DNA of 64,000 bases, from contig CAJMRL010000002.1 in NCBI GenBank assembly GCA_905215805.1, positions 170,234 to 234,233 of the forward strand, given 5' to 3'. This DNA is from an uncultured bacterium (GTDB taxonomy: Bacteria; Bacillota; Clostridia; UBA1381). The notes under the pieces were generated by a model, which saw only the letters and a list, made by a program, of their open reading frames with translations, did not search any database and was not told where the DNA came from. A program made the translations under genes and the position numbers. Positions 17,112 through 25,251 of this stretch are shown piece after piece (position 1 is the stretch's first letter; each line of letters begins with the position of its first letter).

Positions 17112-18350
17112 TTAAGATCTGTAATCTCCGTTTATTTTTACATAATCGTATGTAAGGTCACAGCCCCATGCCTTGGCTTGGGCAGTTCCGGAATTCAGAG
17201 ATATGTTAATATAAATTTCTTTTTCATGAAGTATTTCAGCGGCGTCTTCTTCGCTGAATGGTACGCCGGAGCCATTTCTGCAAACCTCAATTTTGCCTGC
17301 ATCCGAGGCTATATCCACATCAACCTTATTTATATCAAAATCAGCTTCCGCATAGCCGATGGCGCAGAGGATACGTCCCCAGTTGGCGTCTTCACCAAAC
17401 ATAGCGCATTTGAGGAGCGGTGAGCGGATAACGCTTTTTGCCACAATGATAGCCGTATCAATATCAGGAGCATCGGAAACAGTGCATTCAAGCAGCTTAG
17501 AAGCGCCTTCTCCATCAGAAGCAAGCAGTCTTGTAAGATTCATCATTACTATATATAATGCTTGCTTGAAGGTTTCAAAATCTTTTCCGCCGGTGCATAT
17601 TTCATCATTTCCCGCAAGCGCATTTGACATAAGTATGACCATATCGTTCGTAGAGGTATCCCCGTCGATACTCAGACAATTATAGGTTGTCTTTACGATG
17701 TCAGATAAAGCAGACTGAAGCATCTCAGAAGAAATAGCAGCGTCTGTTGTTATAAAATTAAGTGTGGTCGCCATGTTTGGATGGATCATACCGCTGCCTT
17801 TTGCCATGCCGCCAAGTCTGCATTTTACACCGTTTATACTGAATTCAACCGCAACCTCTTTAGAAAACGTATCTGTTGTCATTATAGCTGTAGCGGCACG
17901 GTTCGCGCCGTCATATGAAAGGCCTTCGACAAGAGAGCTCATGTGCGAACGTATCGGTTCAATAGGAAGCGGCTGACCTATAACACCTGTTGAAGCGACA
18001 AGCACATTTTCTTCTGCTGTTCCAATTGCTTCTGCTGTATATTTACACATAAGAGCAGCTTTTTCAACGCCGTCAGAATTGCATGTATTAGCATTTTTTG
18101 AGTTTACTATGACCGCAATAGCCTTGCCTCCTGTTTTTTCAAGATGCTTTTTGGTTACTGTTATAGGAGCGCCTTTTACCTTATTTGTTGTATATACGGC
18201 AGCGCAGCTGCACATTGAATCTGAAACAATAAGGGCGAGATCGTTTTTGTTTTTATCCGGATTTAATCCGCAGTTAAGACCGTTTGCCTTAAAGCCCTTT
18301 GCCGCACATACACCTCCATTTATATATGTATAACCTTCAAAGTTTTTCAT
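17112..18350 (-). CDS. argJ: bifunctional ornithine acetyltransferase / N-acetylglutamate synthase
   Basis: 412 residues. The self-cleavage site between Ala and Thr is in GSGMIHPNMATTLNF near residue 190; the new N-terminal Thr is the nucleophile of the beta chain. ArgJ transfers acetyl from N-acetylornithine to glutamate, recycling acetyl groups in arginine synthesis, and many homologues also use acetyl-CoA. AAAGGA lies 11 bases before the ATG. It is solitary here, whereas argC, argB and argD usually flank it in Bacillota. The long non-coding stretch and foreign-looking gene upstream (18351-19995) may mark where synteny broke. Confidence 0.96.
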   Translation of the reverse strand: MKNFEGYTYINGGVCAAKGFKANGLNCGLNPDKNKNDLALIVSDSMCSCAAVYTTNKVKGAPITVTKKHLEKTGGKAIAVIVNSKNANTCNSDGVEKAALMCKYTAEAIGTAEENVLVASTGVIGQPLPIEPIRSHMSSLVEGLSYDGANRAATAIMTTDTFSKEVAVEFSINGVKCRLGGMAKGSGMIHPNMATTLNFITTDAAISSEMLQSALSDIVKTTYNCLSIDGDTSTNDMVILMSNALAGNDEICTGGKDFETFKQALYIVMMNLTRLLASDGEGASKLLECTVSDAPDIDTAIIVAKSVIRSPLLKCAMFGEDANWGRILCAIGYAEADFDINKVDVDIASDAGKIEVCRNGSGVPFSEEDAAEILHEKEIYINISLNSGTAQAKAWGCDLTYDYVKINGDYRS

Positions 18351-18901
18351 ATTATATCATTCCTTTATATATTTTTTATTGATTGTATAGACGAAAATCG
18401 TCTTATAACTTCTTACAAGTGTTTATAGAAGCAAGGAAAAGCCTTGATTTTCAGGGGTTTTTCTCGTTCCAGCGTGTATCTTCTCATATTGCCGCATAAG
18501 TTGGTTTTGTATAATTGAGCACCATTTTAGTACCACAAATAAAACGATACACATAAGCGTAGGACAGTGTTACCACGTACAAAAAGGTAGTTTGGAATGC
18601 TTTTTTACGTCACAATTTACACATTAGAGATTCATTAAGACTTGCAAGAAAAGGCTCTATAGGCATTAAAACTTATAGAGTAAAGTGTTATACCGTGCCC
18701 CTCAAAATCTCTTTTAACTGCGTAACATTTCAAAGGGAAACTCTATCTGTTTAGATTATCCTTTCCATAGCAAGAATAGGAAAGTGGTACCCTTTCCGGA
18801 AATACAACAACTTTTTATCAATAGAATTTTTCAAACCCTATCGTGTTATGAGTTATGTATGAAAAATAAATTGCAACTTCAATGATATAGCATTAATGTG
18901 T
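18351..18901. other. 551-base non-coding stretch between argJ and an orphan gene
   Basis: I find no credible open frame, RNA gene or insertion-sequence end. A short palindrome AGACGAAAATCGTCT lies near 18389-18403, in the argJ upstream region. From about 18420 the text looks unlike typical promoter regions here: fewer poly-A/T runs, with scattered GC-richer words. It may be decayed DNA left by an insertion. Confidence 0.5.
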
Positions 18902-19651
18902 TTAATCCTCACTTTGACAAGCCGCTTGGATACGTTGATTTCTTTTCTCTACAAAATTCAAATTGTTTTCTATCCAAGAAAAATACGAATCCACGGTTTG
19001 AGGAAGTGGAGAATAAGTGAATTCTGGTTCTCCTAACCACATCTTTACTTTGCTATAATCAGAACTTACACAATCTTGCAAATAAAAGAAATCTACATAG
19101 CCTTTAAAATCTCTAAACAAAGCAAAGAAATCTTTATCCTTTTGTAAAACATCATATAAAGGACTTTTTTCTCCTAAATAATATCTGCGAATGCACTCCA
19201 AAGATAAATCCCACCTATCCTTGATAAATGGATTGCAACCTCTGCTTTGATTTATTCCACCCATTCTTTTGGGAAAGATGATGACTCCGCCGATAGTATA
19301 TGAACGATGAATGTAATTCTCCATATAACTTTTATAATCAGAGCGAGCTTGTTTAACTTGCTCTATCATTTCTCTATATCTATTATATCTGAAACTTGTT
19401 GTAATCGAATCACTACCAAATCTAAAATCTTTCCAAGTTAGATATCTTGAACCTGTCCCTATAGACAAATCCATATATTCACCATTAGGTAATTTCTTGC
19501 TCCACAAGATTTGATGATATTTTTGTAGTGTTTTGCTCAATGCATCAGGGTCATTACTACCTGCTCCAAGTCCATTATTCCTGTTCCAAAAGCCTGTCCA
19601 ATAATCAGGTGTATCTGTTGTAAAATCAAATGAAATATCAATTTCGTCCAT
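18902..19651 (-). CDS. orphan protein of unknown function (DUF6994-like), probably acquired
   Basis: 249 residues, no signal peptide or membrane segment, rich in aromatic residues. Striking segments: KYHQILWSKKLPNGEYMDL near residue 45, FRFGSDSITTSFRYNRY near 77, YTIGGVIIFPKRMGGINQSRG near 117, DRWDLSLECIRRYYLGEKSPL near 145, and DFKGYVDFFYLQD near 178. They recall a family of Bacillota hypotheticals listed as DUF6994 (memory only). All 11 glutamine codons are CAA, whereas neighbouring genes mostly use CAG, and isoleucine is not dominated by ATA. With over 340 bases of gene-free DNA on both sides this suggests horizontal transfer. No partner gene is present and I assign no function. Confidence 0.75.
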   Translation of the reverse strand: MDEIDISFDFTTDTPDYWTGFWNRNNGLGAGSNDPDALSKTLQKYHQILWSKKLPNGEYMDLSIGTGSRYLTWKDFRFGSDSITTSFRYNRYREMIEQVKQARSDYKSYMENYIHRSYTIGGVIIFPKRMGGINQSRGCNPFIKDRWDLSLECIRRYYLGEKSPLYDVLQKDKDFFALFRDFKGYVDFFYLQDCVSSDYSKVKMWLGEPEFTYSPLPQTVDSYFSWIENNLNFVEKRNQRIQAACQSED

Positions 19652-19995
19652 ATAGGAACACCTCTCTTTCTCGTTTTACATCTTTTTAAATCCTGCTCAT
19701 ATAGTTTTATATTGCCAAAAGGAAGTTGGCGATATTTGGGCACCAAAGAGTCAAAAATCATTATTGTTTTTAGTGTCTTAATCTGCTAAAAAGTCAGTAT
19801 ATGCAAGGGTTTTCGAAATTAAAGACTTTGTGATAGTGCAAACTCAAATACTGTTTTTTATTATTTTACAACATATTAAATATTTTGTCAATGGAGATGA
19901 TTGATTTTAGTAAAATAATATTGCTGAAAATATTGCAAAATATAAAAAAATATTATATAATAAAATATGAATCTAATTACAAAAAAGAGGGAATT
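19652..19995. other. 344-base gap upstream of the orphan gene and rRNA methyltransferase
   Basis: It carries the ribosome site of the minus-strand orphan gene (GAGAGAGGTG read on minus, near 19661-19672). The rest is AT-rich with long A/T runs. No convincing promoter, repeat or attachment site was found, and I saw no clear direct repeat matching 18351-18901. Confidence 0.45.
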
Positions 19996-20778
19996 ATGAT
20001 AATAGATATAGTATCGGCATCAAATGCTAAATATAAATATATAAAATCGTTAAAAGAGAAAAAATTCAGGACTAAAAATAAAGAATATACTGTTGAGGGA
20101 ATAAAGTCGGTGCATGATGCTATTGCTTCACAGCGCGAGATAAGCATGATCGCGGTATCCGAGGATTTTTTTGAAAATGAAAATTTCGATTATCCTCAGG
20201 ACATACCCCTGTACCGAATAAACACATCTATATTTAATAAGCTCTGCGATACACAAAGTCCGCAGGGGATTATTGCGGTTATAAAAATGGAGGATATAAA
20301 AAATTTTAAACCGGAAAAGGATAAGGCGTATGTATATTGCGACGGGATAAACGATCCCGGAAATTTGGGGACGATTATAAGGACGGCTGACGCCGCCGGA
20401 TTCGGCGGAGTATTGCTGTCAAAAGGAACGGTCGATTTATATAATCCTAAAACAGTAAGGGCAAGTATGGGGTCATTTTTTAATATCAAAGTTATAACGG
20501 ATGCGGGGATCGATGATTTGAAACGCTATAAAGAGGATGGATTTATTCTTTTTGGCGGAGCATTGGGAGATAATACAATAGATTATAAAAATGCCGACAT
20601 GACACAGCCTTCATTTATAGTGGTAGGTAATGAGGCAAACGGAATATCGGATCAGGTACAGAAGATATGTCAGTGCGTTAAAATACCAATACTCGGAAAA
20701 GCAGAATCGCTCAATGCGGCGGTCGCGGCGGGTATATTAATGTATGAACTCGTTTCTCAGAGAATGGGCAGGAATTGA
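19996..20778 (+). CDS. SpoU/TrmH-family RNA 2'-O-methyltransferase
   Basis: 260 residues from the ATG at 19996, which has GAGGGA just upstream; an upstream in-frame start would add a lysine-rich tail unlike the family. The N-terminal substrate-binding region (SASNAKYKYIKSLKEKKFRTKNKEYTVEG broken into helix and strand, about 6-35) resembles TsnR/RlmB-type 23S rRNA enzymes. SPOUT motifs follow: NDPGNLGTIIRTADAAGFGG near 117, VVGNEANGIS near 214, and IPILGKAESLNAAVAAGILMYE near 235, forming the trefoil knot that binds S-adenosylmethionine. The target nucleotide cannot be told from sequence. In Bacillus the YsgA-type gene sits near pheST, which is not here. Confidence 0.92.
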   Translation: MIIDIVSASNAKYKYIKSLKEKKFRTKNKEYTVEGIKSVHDAIASQREISMIAVSEDFFENENFDYPQDIPLYRINTSIFNKLCDTQSPQGIIAVIKMEDIKNFKPEKDKAYVYCDGINDPGNLGTIIRTADAAGFGGVLLSKGTVDLYNPKTVRASMGSFFNIKVITDAGIDDLKRYKEDGFILFGGALGDNTIDYKNADMTQPSFIVVGNEANGISDQVQKICQCVKIPILGKAESLNAAVAAGILMYELVSQRMGRN

Positions 20779-20881
20779 GGTGATAATCGGTTAAAAACAA
20801 CAAAAATAACGGCTTTTTGCCGGTGTTTTTGGAGTCAATAAAACAGCTTTGTTAAAAATATATTATTTTTTAAAATAATAC

Positions 20882-20910
20882 TTGACATACAGCGGTCTTT
20901 GTATTAAAAT
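20882..20910 (+). promoter_or_regulatory. HU gene promoter
   Basis: TTGACA (20882-20887), 17-base spacer, TAAAAT (20905-20910). Confidence 0.85.
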
Positions 20911-20974
20911 ATTGTAGGCAGTTAAATCTTAGATGATAGTATTAATTTTAGTAATTTAACAGGAGGAAAAATTC

Positions 20975-21247
20975 ATGAATAAAACTGAATTGATCGCAGC
21001 GGTTGCGCAGACCGCAGAAATATCGAAGAAAGATGCTGATAAGGCAGTTGCAGCTGTATTTGAATCAATAACAAAGGCATTGGTTGACGGTGAGAAGGTT
21101 CAGCTGGTTGGTTTCGGAACCTTTGAGGTAAGAAGAAGAGAAGCAAGAACAGGTAAGAATCCTCGTACAGGTGAGGCGATAGAAATAGCAGCTTCAAATG
21201 TTCCGGCTTTCAAGGCAGGAAAGGCTCTTAAGGAATCGGTTAACTAA
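20975..21247 (+). CDS. hup: DNA-binding protein HU
   Basis: 90 residues, normal for HU: MNKTELIAAVAQ opening, GFGTFEVRRREARTGKNPRTG near residues 46-66 (the beta arm with the DNA-intercalating proline), and a C-terminal VPAFKAGKALKESV. It bends and compacts DNA as a homodimer. AGGAGG precedes the start. It begins the run hup-rqcP-yabP-yabQ-divIC-S1 protein, as in several Clostridia, but a hairpin with a T tract at 21261-21292 separates it from rqcP, so HU is probably made in excess over the later genes. Confidence 0.98.
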   Translation: MNKTELIAAVAQTAEISKKDADKAVAAVFESITKALVDGEKVQLVGFGTFEVRRREARTGKNPRTGEAIEIAASNVPAFKAGKALKESVN

Positions 21248-21260
21248 TGAGTTTGATAAG

Positions 21261-21292
21261 AATACGGACTGTGATGCGGTTCGTATTTTTTT
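21261..21292 (+). terminator. terminator or attenuator between hup and rqcP
   Basis: 9-bp stem AATACGGAC (21261-21269) with GTTCGTATT (21279-21287), one G-U pair, followed by T7. Partial read-through probably supplies rqcP. Confidence 0.75.
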
Positions 21293-21304
21293 ATGGAGGA
21301 ATAA

Positions 21305-21544
21305 ATGAGAATAGATAAATATTTGAAGGTGACAAGGCTGATAAAACGGCGCGCAGTGGCAAACGAGGCATGCGATCAGGGAAGAATCATGGTAAACGGA
21401 AGACCTGTAAAAGCGTCTTATGATGTAAAGGAAAACGATATTTTAGAAATAAAAATGGGAGAAAGAATCACTAAGGTTCAAGTGGTTGCTATTGCGGAGC
21501 ATGTTTTAAAGAATGATGCGTCGTCGTTGTATAAAGTTTTATAA
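21305..21544 (+). CDS. rqcP: S4-domain protein RqcP (YabO)
   Basis: 79 residues, essentially one S4 RNA-binding domain (MRIDKYLKVTRLIKRRAVANEAC, then GRIMVNGRPVKASYDV). In Bacillus YabO/RqcP works with RqcH on stalled 50S subunits, stabilising the P-site tRNA while alanine tails are added to the nascent chain. Identification rests on size, the S4 signature and the conserved place directly before yabP and yabQ. GGAGG (21296-21300) precedes the ATG. RqcH is not in the window. Confidence 0.9.
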   Translation: MRIDKYLKVTRLIKRRAVANEACDQGRIMVNGRPVKASYDVKENDILEIKMGERITKVQVVAIAEHVLKNDASSLYKVL

Positions 21545-21557
21545 ATAATATAATAAA

Positions 21558-21609
21558 ATCCCCTTGTAAGGAATATATATAAGTATATTTACTTGAAAGG
21601 GGATTTTTA
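21558..21609 (+). promoter_or_regulatory. hairpin covering the yabP ribosome site
   Basis: ATCCCCTT (21558-21565) pairs with AAGGGGAT (21597-21604), and GTAA with TTAC inside it; a TTTTTAT tract follows. The 3' arm is the yabP Shine-Dalgarno. It could terminate rqcP transcripts or restrict yabP translation. Confidence 0.55.
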
Positions 21610-21610
21610 T

Positions 21611-21898
21611 ATGGCTACGGAAATAAAGAAAACGCCGTCTGTTTTAAAGGAGCATACATTATGTATGGAAAACCGTTCCGGACTTAGCATTACCGGAGTC
21701 GAAGATGTTGAAGAGTTCAGCGATGATAAAATTATTGTAAAGACAAATATGGGGGCGTTGGTTATAAAAGGGAAAAAACTTAATGTAAATAATCTTAACA
21801 CCGATACAGGTGAATTGAAGCTTACCGGAGAATTTAAAATGTGCGAATACAGTGATGCGGCAAAAAAAGAAAGCATCTTTGCGGGGCTGTTTAAATAA
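21611..21898 (+). CDS. yabP: sporulation protein YabP
   Basis: 95 residues. The start at 21611 has GAAAGGGG about 8 bases upstream; a TTG at 21593 lies before that ribosome site. The YabP/YqfC fold is seen in HTLCMENRSGLSITGVEDVEEFSDDKI (in two parts) and GALVIKGKKLNVNNLNTDTGEL. In Bacillus YabP is made in the mother cell under SigE and with YabQ is needed for sporulation. The stop overlaps the yabQ start by one base (TAATG), so the two are translationally coupled. Confidence 0.92.
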   Translation: MATEIKKTPSVLKEHTLCMENRSGLSITGVEDVEEFSDDKIIVKTNMGALVIKGKKLNVNNLNTDTGELKLTGEFKMCEYSDAAKKESIFAGLFK

Positions 21899-22344
21899 TG
21901 AATGGGTTGCAGCTCATAGGTCTGTTTACAGCGTGCGGAGCCGGTGTAGGGTTGATATTTGACTTTTTAAGAGCACTGCGCAAAGCAGCCGGAGCAGGAA
22001 AAATCCTTACAGGAGTTTCGGATGTACTGTTTTGGGCAGCGGCAGTTTGTTGTGTGTGGATATGTATGCTGAGATTTTATGATGGACGTGTAAGACTTTT
22101 TGAGTTTATAGCGATAGGCTGCGGTTGTTTTTTGTACTTTATGACTATAAGCAAAGCCGTGCTAAGCTGTTTTTATGCCGTATTTGAAAATATTTTTAAA
22201 TTTATAAAATTTATTTTTAAAATACTCTTGACACCGGCACGTTTTTTGTATAAAATTATAAGTGTATATTGTGCTAAGGTGTACGCTTATATACGTAAAA
22301 GCAGAAGGAAGTGCGGACATGAACAGGATAATAAAAAAAATTAG
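21898..22344 (+). CDS. yabQ: spore cortex membrane protein YabQ
   Basis: 148 residues with three to four hydrophobic segments: about 5-25 (LIGLFTACGAGVGLIFDFLR), 40-60, 68-88 and 100-120, then a basic tail RKSRRK. The N-terminal GVGLIFDFLRALRK is typical of YabQ. In Bacillus YabQ is in the outer forespore membrane and is required for cortex formation. It overlaps yabP by one base and divIC by 26 bases, giving a compact operon. Confidence 0.9.
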   Translation: MNGLQLIGLFTACGAGVGLIFDFLRALRKAAGAGKILTGVSDVLFWAAAVCCVWICMLRFYDGRVRLFEFIAIGCGCFLYFMTISKAVLSCFYAVFENIFKFIKFIFKILLTPARFLYKIISVYCAKVYAYIRKSRRKCGHEQDNKKN

Positions 22345-22627
22345 AGACTTCTTTATAAAACACAACAAGACTGTTAAGCTCTGTGCTTTATTTATTTTGG
22401 CCGGATGGATGCTCTTTAAGGGACTTATGCAAATTCCTCAAATAAAAGAAAATGAGGAACAAATAGCATATTTAAATGACCGTATTGAATATGAGCATGT
22501 ACGTCAGGCAGAGGCAGATGAATTAAAAAGTAAGGTGGACACGGACGAATATATCGAAAAAATAGCTTCAGACAAGCTGGGACTTGTTAAGAATAATGCT
22601 AAGATATTTATTGATATGTCCGAATAG
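22319..22627 (+). CDS. divIC: septum formation initiator protein DivIC
   Basis: 102 residues from ATG 22319 with GGAAG upstream, starting inside the end of yabQ. A short basic cytoplasmic tail, one membrane helix (LCALFILAGWMLFKGLM, about 23-40), then an extracytoplasmic coiled coil (IKENEEQIAYLNDRIEYEH) and the terminal IASDKLGLVKNNAKIF typical of FtsB/DivIC. It forms a divisome complex with FtsL and DivIB. Location after yabQ matches the Bacillus order. An upstream start at 22262 lies deep in yabQ and is rejected. Confidence 0.9.
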   Translation: MNRIIKKIRDFFIKHNKTVKLCALFILAGWMLFKGLMQIPQIKENEEQIAYLNDRIEYEHVRQAEADELKSKVDTDEYIEKIASDKLGLVKNNAKIFIDMSE

Positions 22628-22650
22628 TCTGGAAAGGATATTATAAAATT

Positions 22651-23112
22651 ATGGTTGAAGTTGGCAGCATTCTTGAGGGTAAAGTGGTCCGCATCATGCA
22701 ATTTGGAGCTTTTGTTGATATAGGCTCAAATAAGTCCGGGTTGGTACATATTTCAGAAATATCTAAGGATTATGTAAAAGATATCAATTCGGCTGTAAAG
22801 GTAAATGATTCGGTAAAGGTAAAGGTCATAGGCATTGATGACAAAGGAAGGATAGCCCTTTCGATAAAGCAGGCACAAACAAAACCTGAGCCGTCCAAAG
22901 AGCGGGGCAAAAAGAATGCAGCGAAAAAGCAAACGGGACCTATTCGTCCGGCAGATATTGACTGGGGAGCAAAGTCTACAGATAATTTATCGTTTGAGGA
23001 CAAACTGACGCAGTTTAAGCATGACAGCGATGAAAAAATCCAGGCTCTCAGGCGAAGCGCAGATTCAAAGCGTTCCGGAGGTTACAGCAGAAGAGGCGGT
23101 CATTCATTCTAA
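22651..23112 (+). CDS. yabR: S1-domain RNA-binding protein (YabR type)
   Basis: 153 residues. Residues 1-72 are one S1 domain (VEVGSILEGKVVRIMQFGAF, SGLVHISEIS, IGIDDKGRIALSIKQ). The tail is basic and disordered (KERGKKNAAKKQ), ending RRGGHSF, with FEDKLTQFKHDSDEKIQALR in between. This layout and its place after divIC match Bacillus YabR, a general RNA-binding protein of unclear role. In Bacillus spoIIE follows; here a membrane protein gene does. Confidence 0.9.
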   Translation: MVEVGSILEGKVVRIMQFGAFVDIGSNKSGLVHISEISKDYVKDINSAVKVNDSVKVKVIGIDDKGRIALSIKQAQTKPEPSKERGKKNAAKKQTGPIRPADIDWGAKSTDNLSFEDKLTQFKHDSDEKIQALRRSADSKRSGGYSRRGGHSF

Positions 23113-23123
23113 TATGAGCAATG

Positions 23124-23148
23124 GGCGGAAAGTAATTTCCGCCTTTTA
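23124..23148 (+). terminator. terminator after the S1-domain gene
   Basis: 8-bp stem GGCGGAAA (23124-23131) with TTTCCGCC (23136-23143), then TTTT. Confidence 0.75.
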
Positions 23149-23166
23149 TATTAAAGGGGAGATTTT

Positions 23167-25248
23167 TTGATTAAGATAAGCAGAGAAAACAGAATATATC
23201 CTCTTGTCGGCGCGATTTTAGTATTTATATTGAGTTTTTCTGTGTTATATCTGGGGGAGAATGTAGGTCTTTCGGATAACGGAGATTTCAGAAGAGTTCT
23301 TTTATCAAATAATCTTGAATATGCCGATGATACGGATTACTATTATCTGTTCAAGCAGGATTATAAAATGGAGGTTGAAGGGAACAACTACTTTTCGAAA
23401 GCAATATCGGTTCTTAAAACCGATAAAAACTGGGATATCTATTCATCGCCGCATTTTATGTTTATAAAGCTGGCAAAGCTTTTGAATTTAACGGACAATA
23501 TGATACACGGCAGGGATGAAACAAGCTTTAATATAGCATGGCTTGCCGGATTATATATATTTTTATTATCATGTGCCGCATGGGGGATATTTACATTTTT
23601 TGCGGATTTTAAACCGTCAGTAAAAGCAGCGGTGCTGATAATGTTTTTGTTTGTATTTTGTGACGCGGGGTATCTGCTGTACTTTAATTCATTTTATGGT
23701 GAGCCTCTGCAATATGTAGCGCTTATGATGCTTTTGTCTGTTGGACTAATGATTTATAAGAACCCAACCATACCAAAGGTCATATATTTTTATGTGGCTC
23801 TGTATTTTTTTGCTGGTTCTAAGCTTGCTAATGTGCCGTATTCAATAATAATATGCCTTATGGCTTGTGTTATCATTCTTTTGAGACGGGACAAGGCATT
23901 TAGAAAGACAGTGGTTATTTCGGCGCTCGTATCGCTGGGACTGATGATACAGCTTTATGTTTCTATTCCTGACTGGATGCAGGAAGCAACGACATATCAG
24001 GCAGTATTCTTCGGTATTGTAAAAGAAAGTGATACGCCGGAAGCTGATCTGGAAGAGCTTGGAGTGAGTCAGGAATATGTAGTATTACAAAATACCAATG
24101 CTTATATGGACGAGGACGAGTATCCGATTGATATAAACGGAGAAGAATTTAAGCGTAATTTTTATGATAAGGTTTCAAAGCTGGATCTGGTTATGTTTTA
24201 TATCAATCATCCTGTAAGGTTGTTTGAGAAACTCCAGACCGCCATTAAAAATACAGCATATATACGTCCGCCGAATCTCGGGAATTTGCCGGACAAGCAG
24301 ATGACCATTACAGATAAATACAGTCTATGGAGTAAAGTAAGAGTCGGGCTCAAATTTATGTATAGTCCGGTCACTATTTTTGGCATATTTGTTCTTTTGA
24401 CTGTTTATATAATACTTATAGATATATTTTATTTAAGGCGCAGGATGATTGAAGATCCGCGAAGGCATTATATGATGTCGGGAATAAATGTGCTGATTTT
24501 AGGTCTGTGGATAAATTTGATATTGCCAATGGTCGCAAACGGGGAAGCTGATTTACAGAAGCATATGTTTTTGTTTATAAACTGCAATGATATTATGTTT
24601 ATGACTTTGATCATAGGAATGTTTAATATGAAGCGAAAGCATGTCGTAATATCATTAACAGCGGTTGCGGCTATGACAGCGGCATTTTATATACATTTGC
24701 CAAATAGGTCTGTAACCTTTGGCATGTATGACGGTAAGAAGATTCGCTGGGAGGTTGTCGAGGAGTATAGTGACGGAACGATGCTCATAACAACAAAAAA
24801 GAACATAGCAGAAATGGTTTTTGATAATAACAGCAATAATTGGGAGAATTCTTCAATAAGAAAATGGCTTAACCGTGATTTTATACAGGAGTTTTCCGAG
24901 GAAGATAAAGACCGTATCGTGCCTACTACAAATGAATTGATATTGTCATTTGAAGACAGGGATATGGCTGTTGCGGGAGATCATACTCATTATTGGAATT
25001 TCACAAGGGAGCAGGTAGGAGATCTTGCGGAAACTGCGTACCATTATTATCTTGAGGATGAGGTATTTCTTCCTACGCTTGACATGCTCAGCAATATGAA
25101 TGTAAATGGTTCATGCTGGGTTTTATGCCCATATGCAGCAAATAATTATATGCAAAGATATATGAACAGCGATGGCTTTATTCTTCATACGGATGTAAGC
25201 AATGAAAGAGGAGTAAGACCGGTTATGAGAATTAAGAGTAAGGAATGA
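23167..25248 (+). CDS. polytopic membrane protein with C-terminal DUF6273-like domain
   Basis: 693 residues from a TTG start with AAGGGGAG upstream. Residues 1-520 are a multi-pass membrane protein with about ten hydrophobic segments and an early extracytoplasmic motif (GLSDNGDFRRVL near residue 36) that recalls GT-C type sugar transferases such as WsfD; this match is from memory. Residues about 525-693 form a soluble domain: FGMYDGKKIRWEVVEEY, WENSSIRKWLNRDFI, GVRPVMRIKS, matching the DUF6273 pattern found on many clostridial surface proteins. It sits where spoIIE lies in Bacillus and ends 3 bases before the Sua5 gene, so it may lead that operon. Envelope glycan synthesis is a guess. Confidence 0.7.
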   Translation: MIKISRENRIYPLVGAILVFILSFSVLYLGENVGLSDNGDFRRVLLSNNLEYADDTDYYYLFKQDYKMEVEGNNYFSKAISVLKTDKNWDIYSSPHFMFIKLAKLLNLTDNMIHGRDETSFNIAWLAGLYIFLLSCAAWGIFTFFADFKPSVKAAVLIMFLFVFCDAGYLLYFNSFYGEPLQYVALMMLLSVGLMIYKNPTIPKVIYFYVALYFFAGSKLANVPYSIIICLMACVIILLRRDKAFRKTVVISALVSLGLMIQLYVSIPDWMQEATTYQAVFFGIVKESDTPEADLEELGVSQEYVVLQNTNAYMDEDEYPIDINGEEFKRNFYDKVSKLDLVMFYINHPVRLFEKLQTAIKNTAYIRPPNLGNLPDKQMTITDKYSLWSKVRVGLKFMYSPVTIFGIFVLLTVYIILIDIFYLRRRMIEDPRRHYMMSGINVLILGLWINLILPMVANGEADLQKHMFLFINCNDIMFMTLIIGMFNMKRKHVVISLTAVAAMTAAFYIHLPNRSVTFGMYDGKKIRWEVVEEYSDGTMLITTKKNIAEMVFDNNSNNWENSSIRKWLNRDFIQEFSEEDKDRIVPTTNELILSFEDRDMAVAGDHTHYWNFTREQVGDLAETAYHYYLEDEVFLPTLDMLSNMNVNGSCWVLCPYAANNYMQRYMNSDGFILHTDVSNERGVRPVMRIKSKE

Positions 25249-25251
25249 TTT

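Noticed and set aside
18420..18500. Remnant of an integrase or insertion sequence beside argJ
   Set aside because: Short open stretches exist on the minus strand but none shows an integrase or transposase motif, and I found no terminal repeats or duplicated target.
20800..20840. Hairpin CGGC-TTTTT-GCCG after the rRNA methyltransferase gene
   Set aside because: Only a 4-bp stem with a weak T tract; too small to call a terminator.
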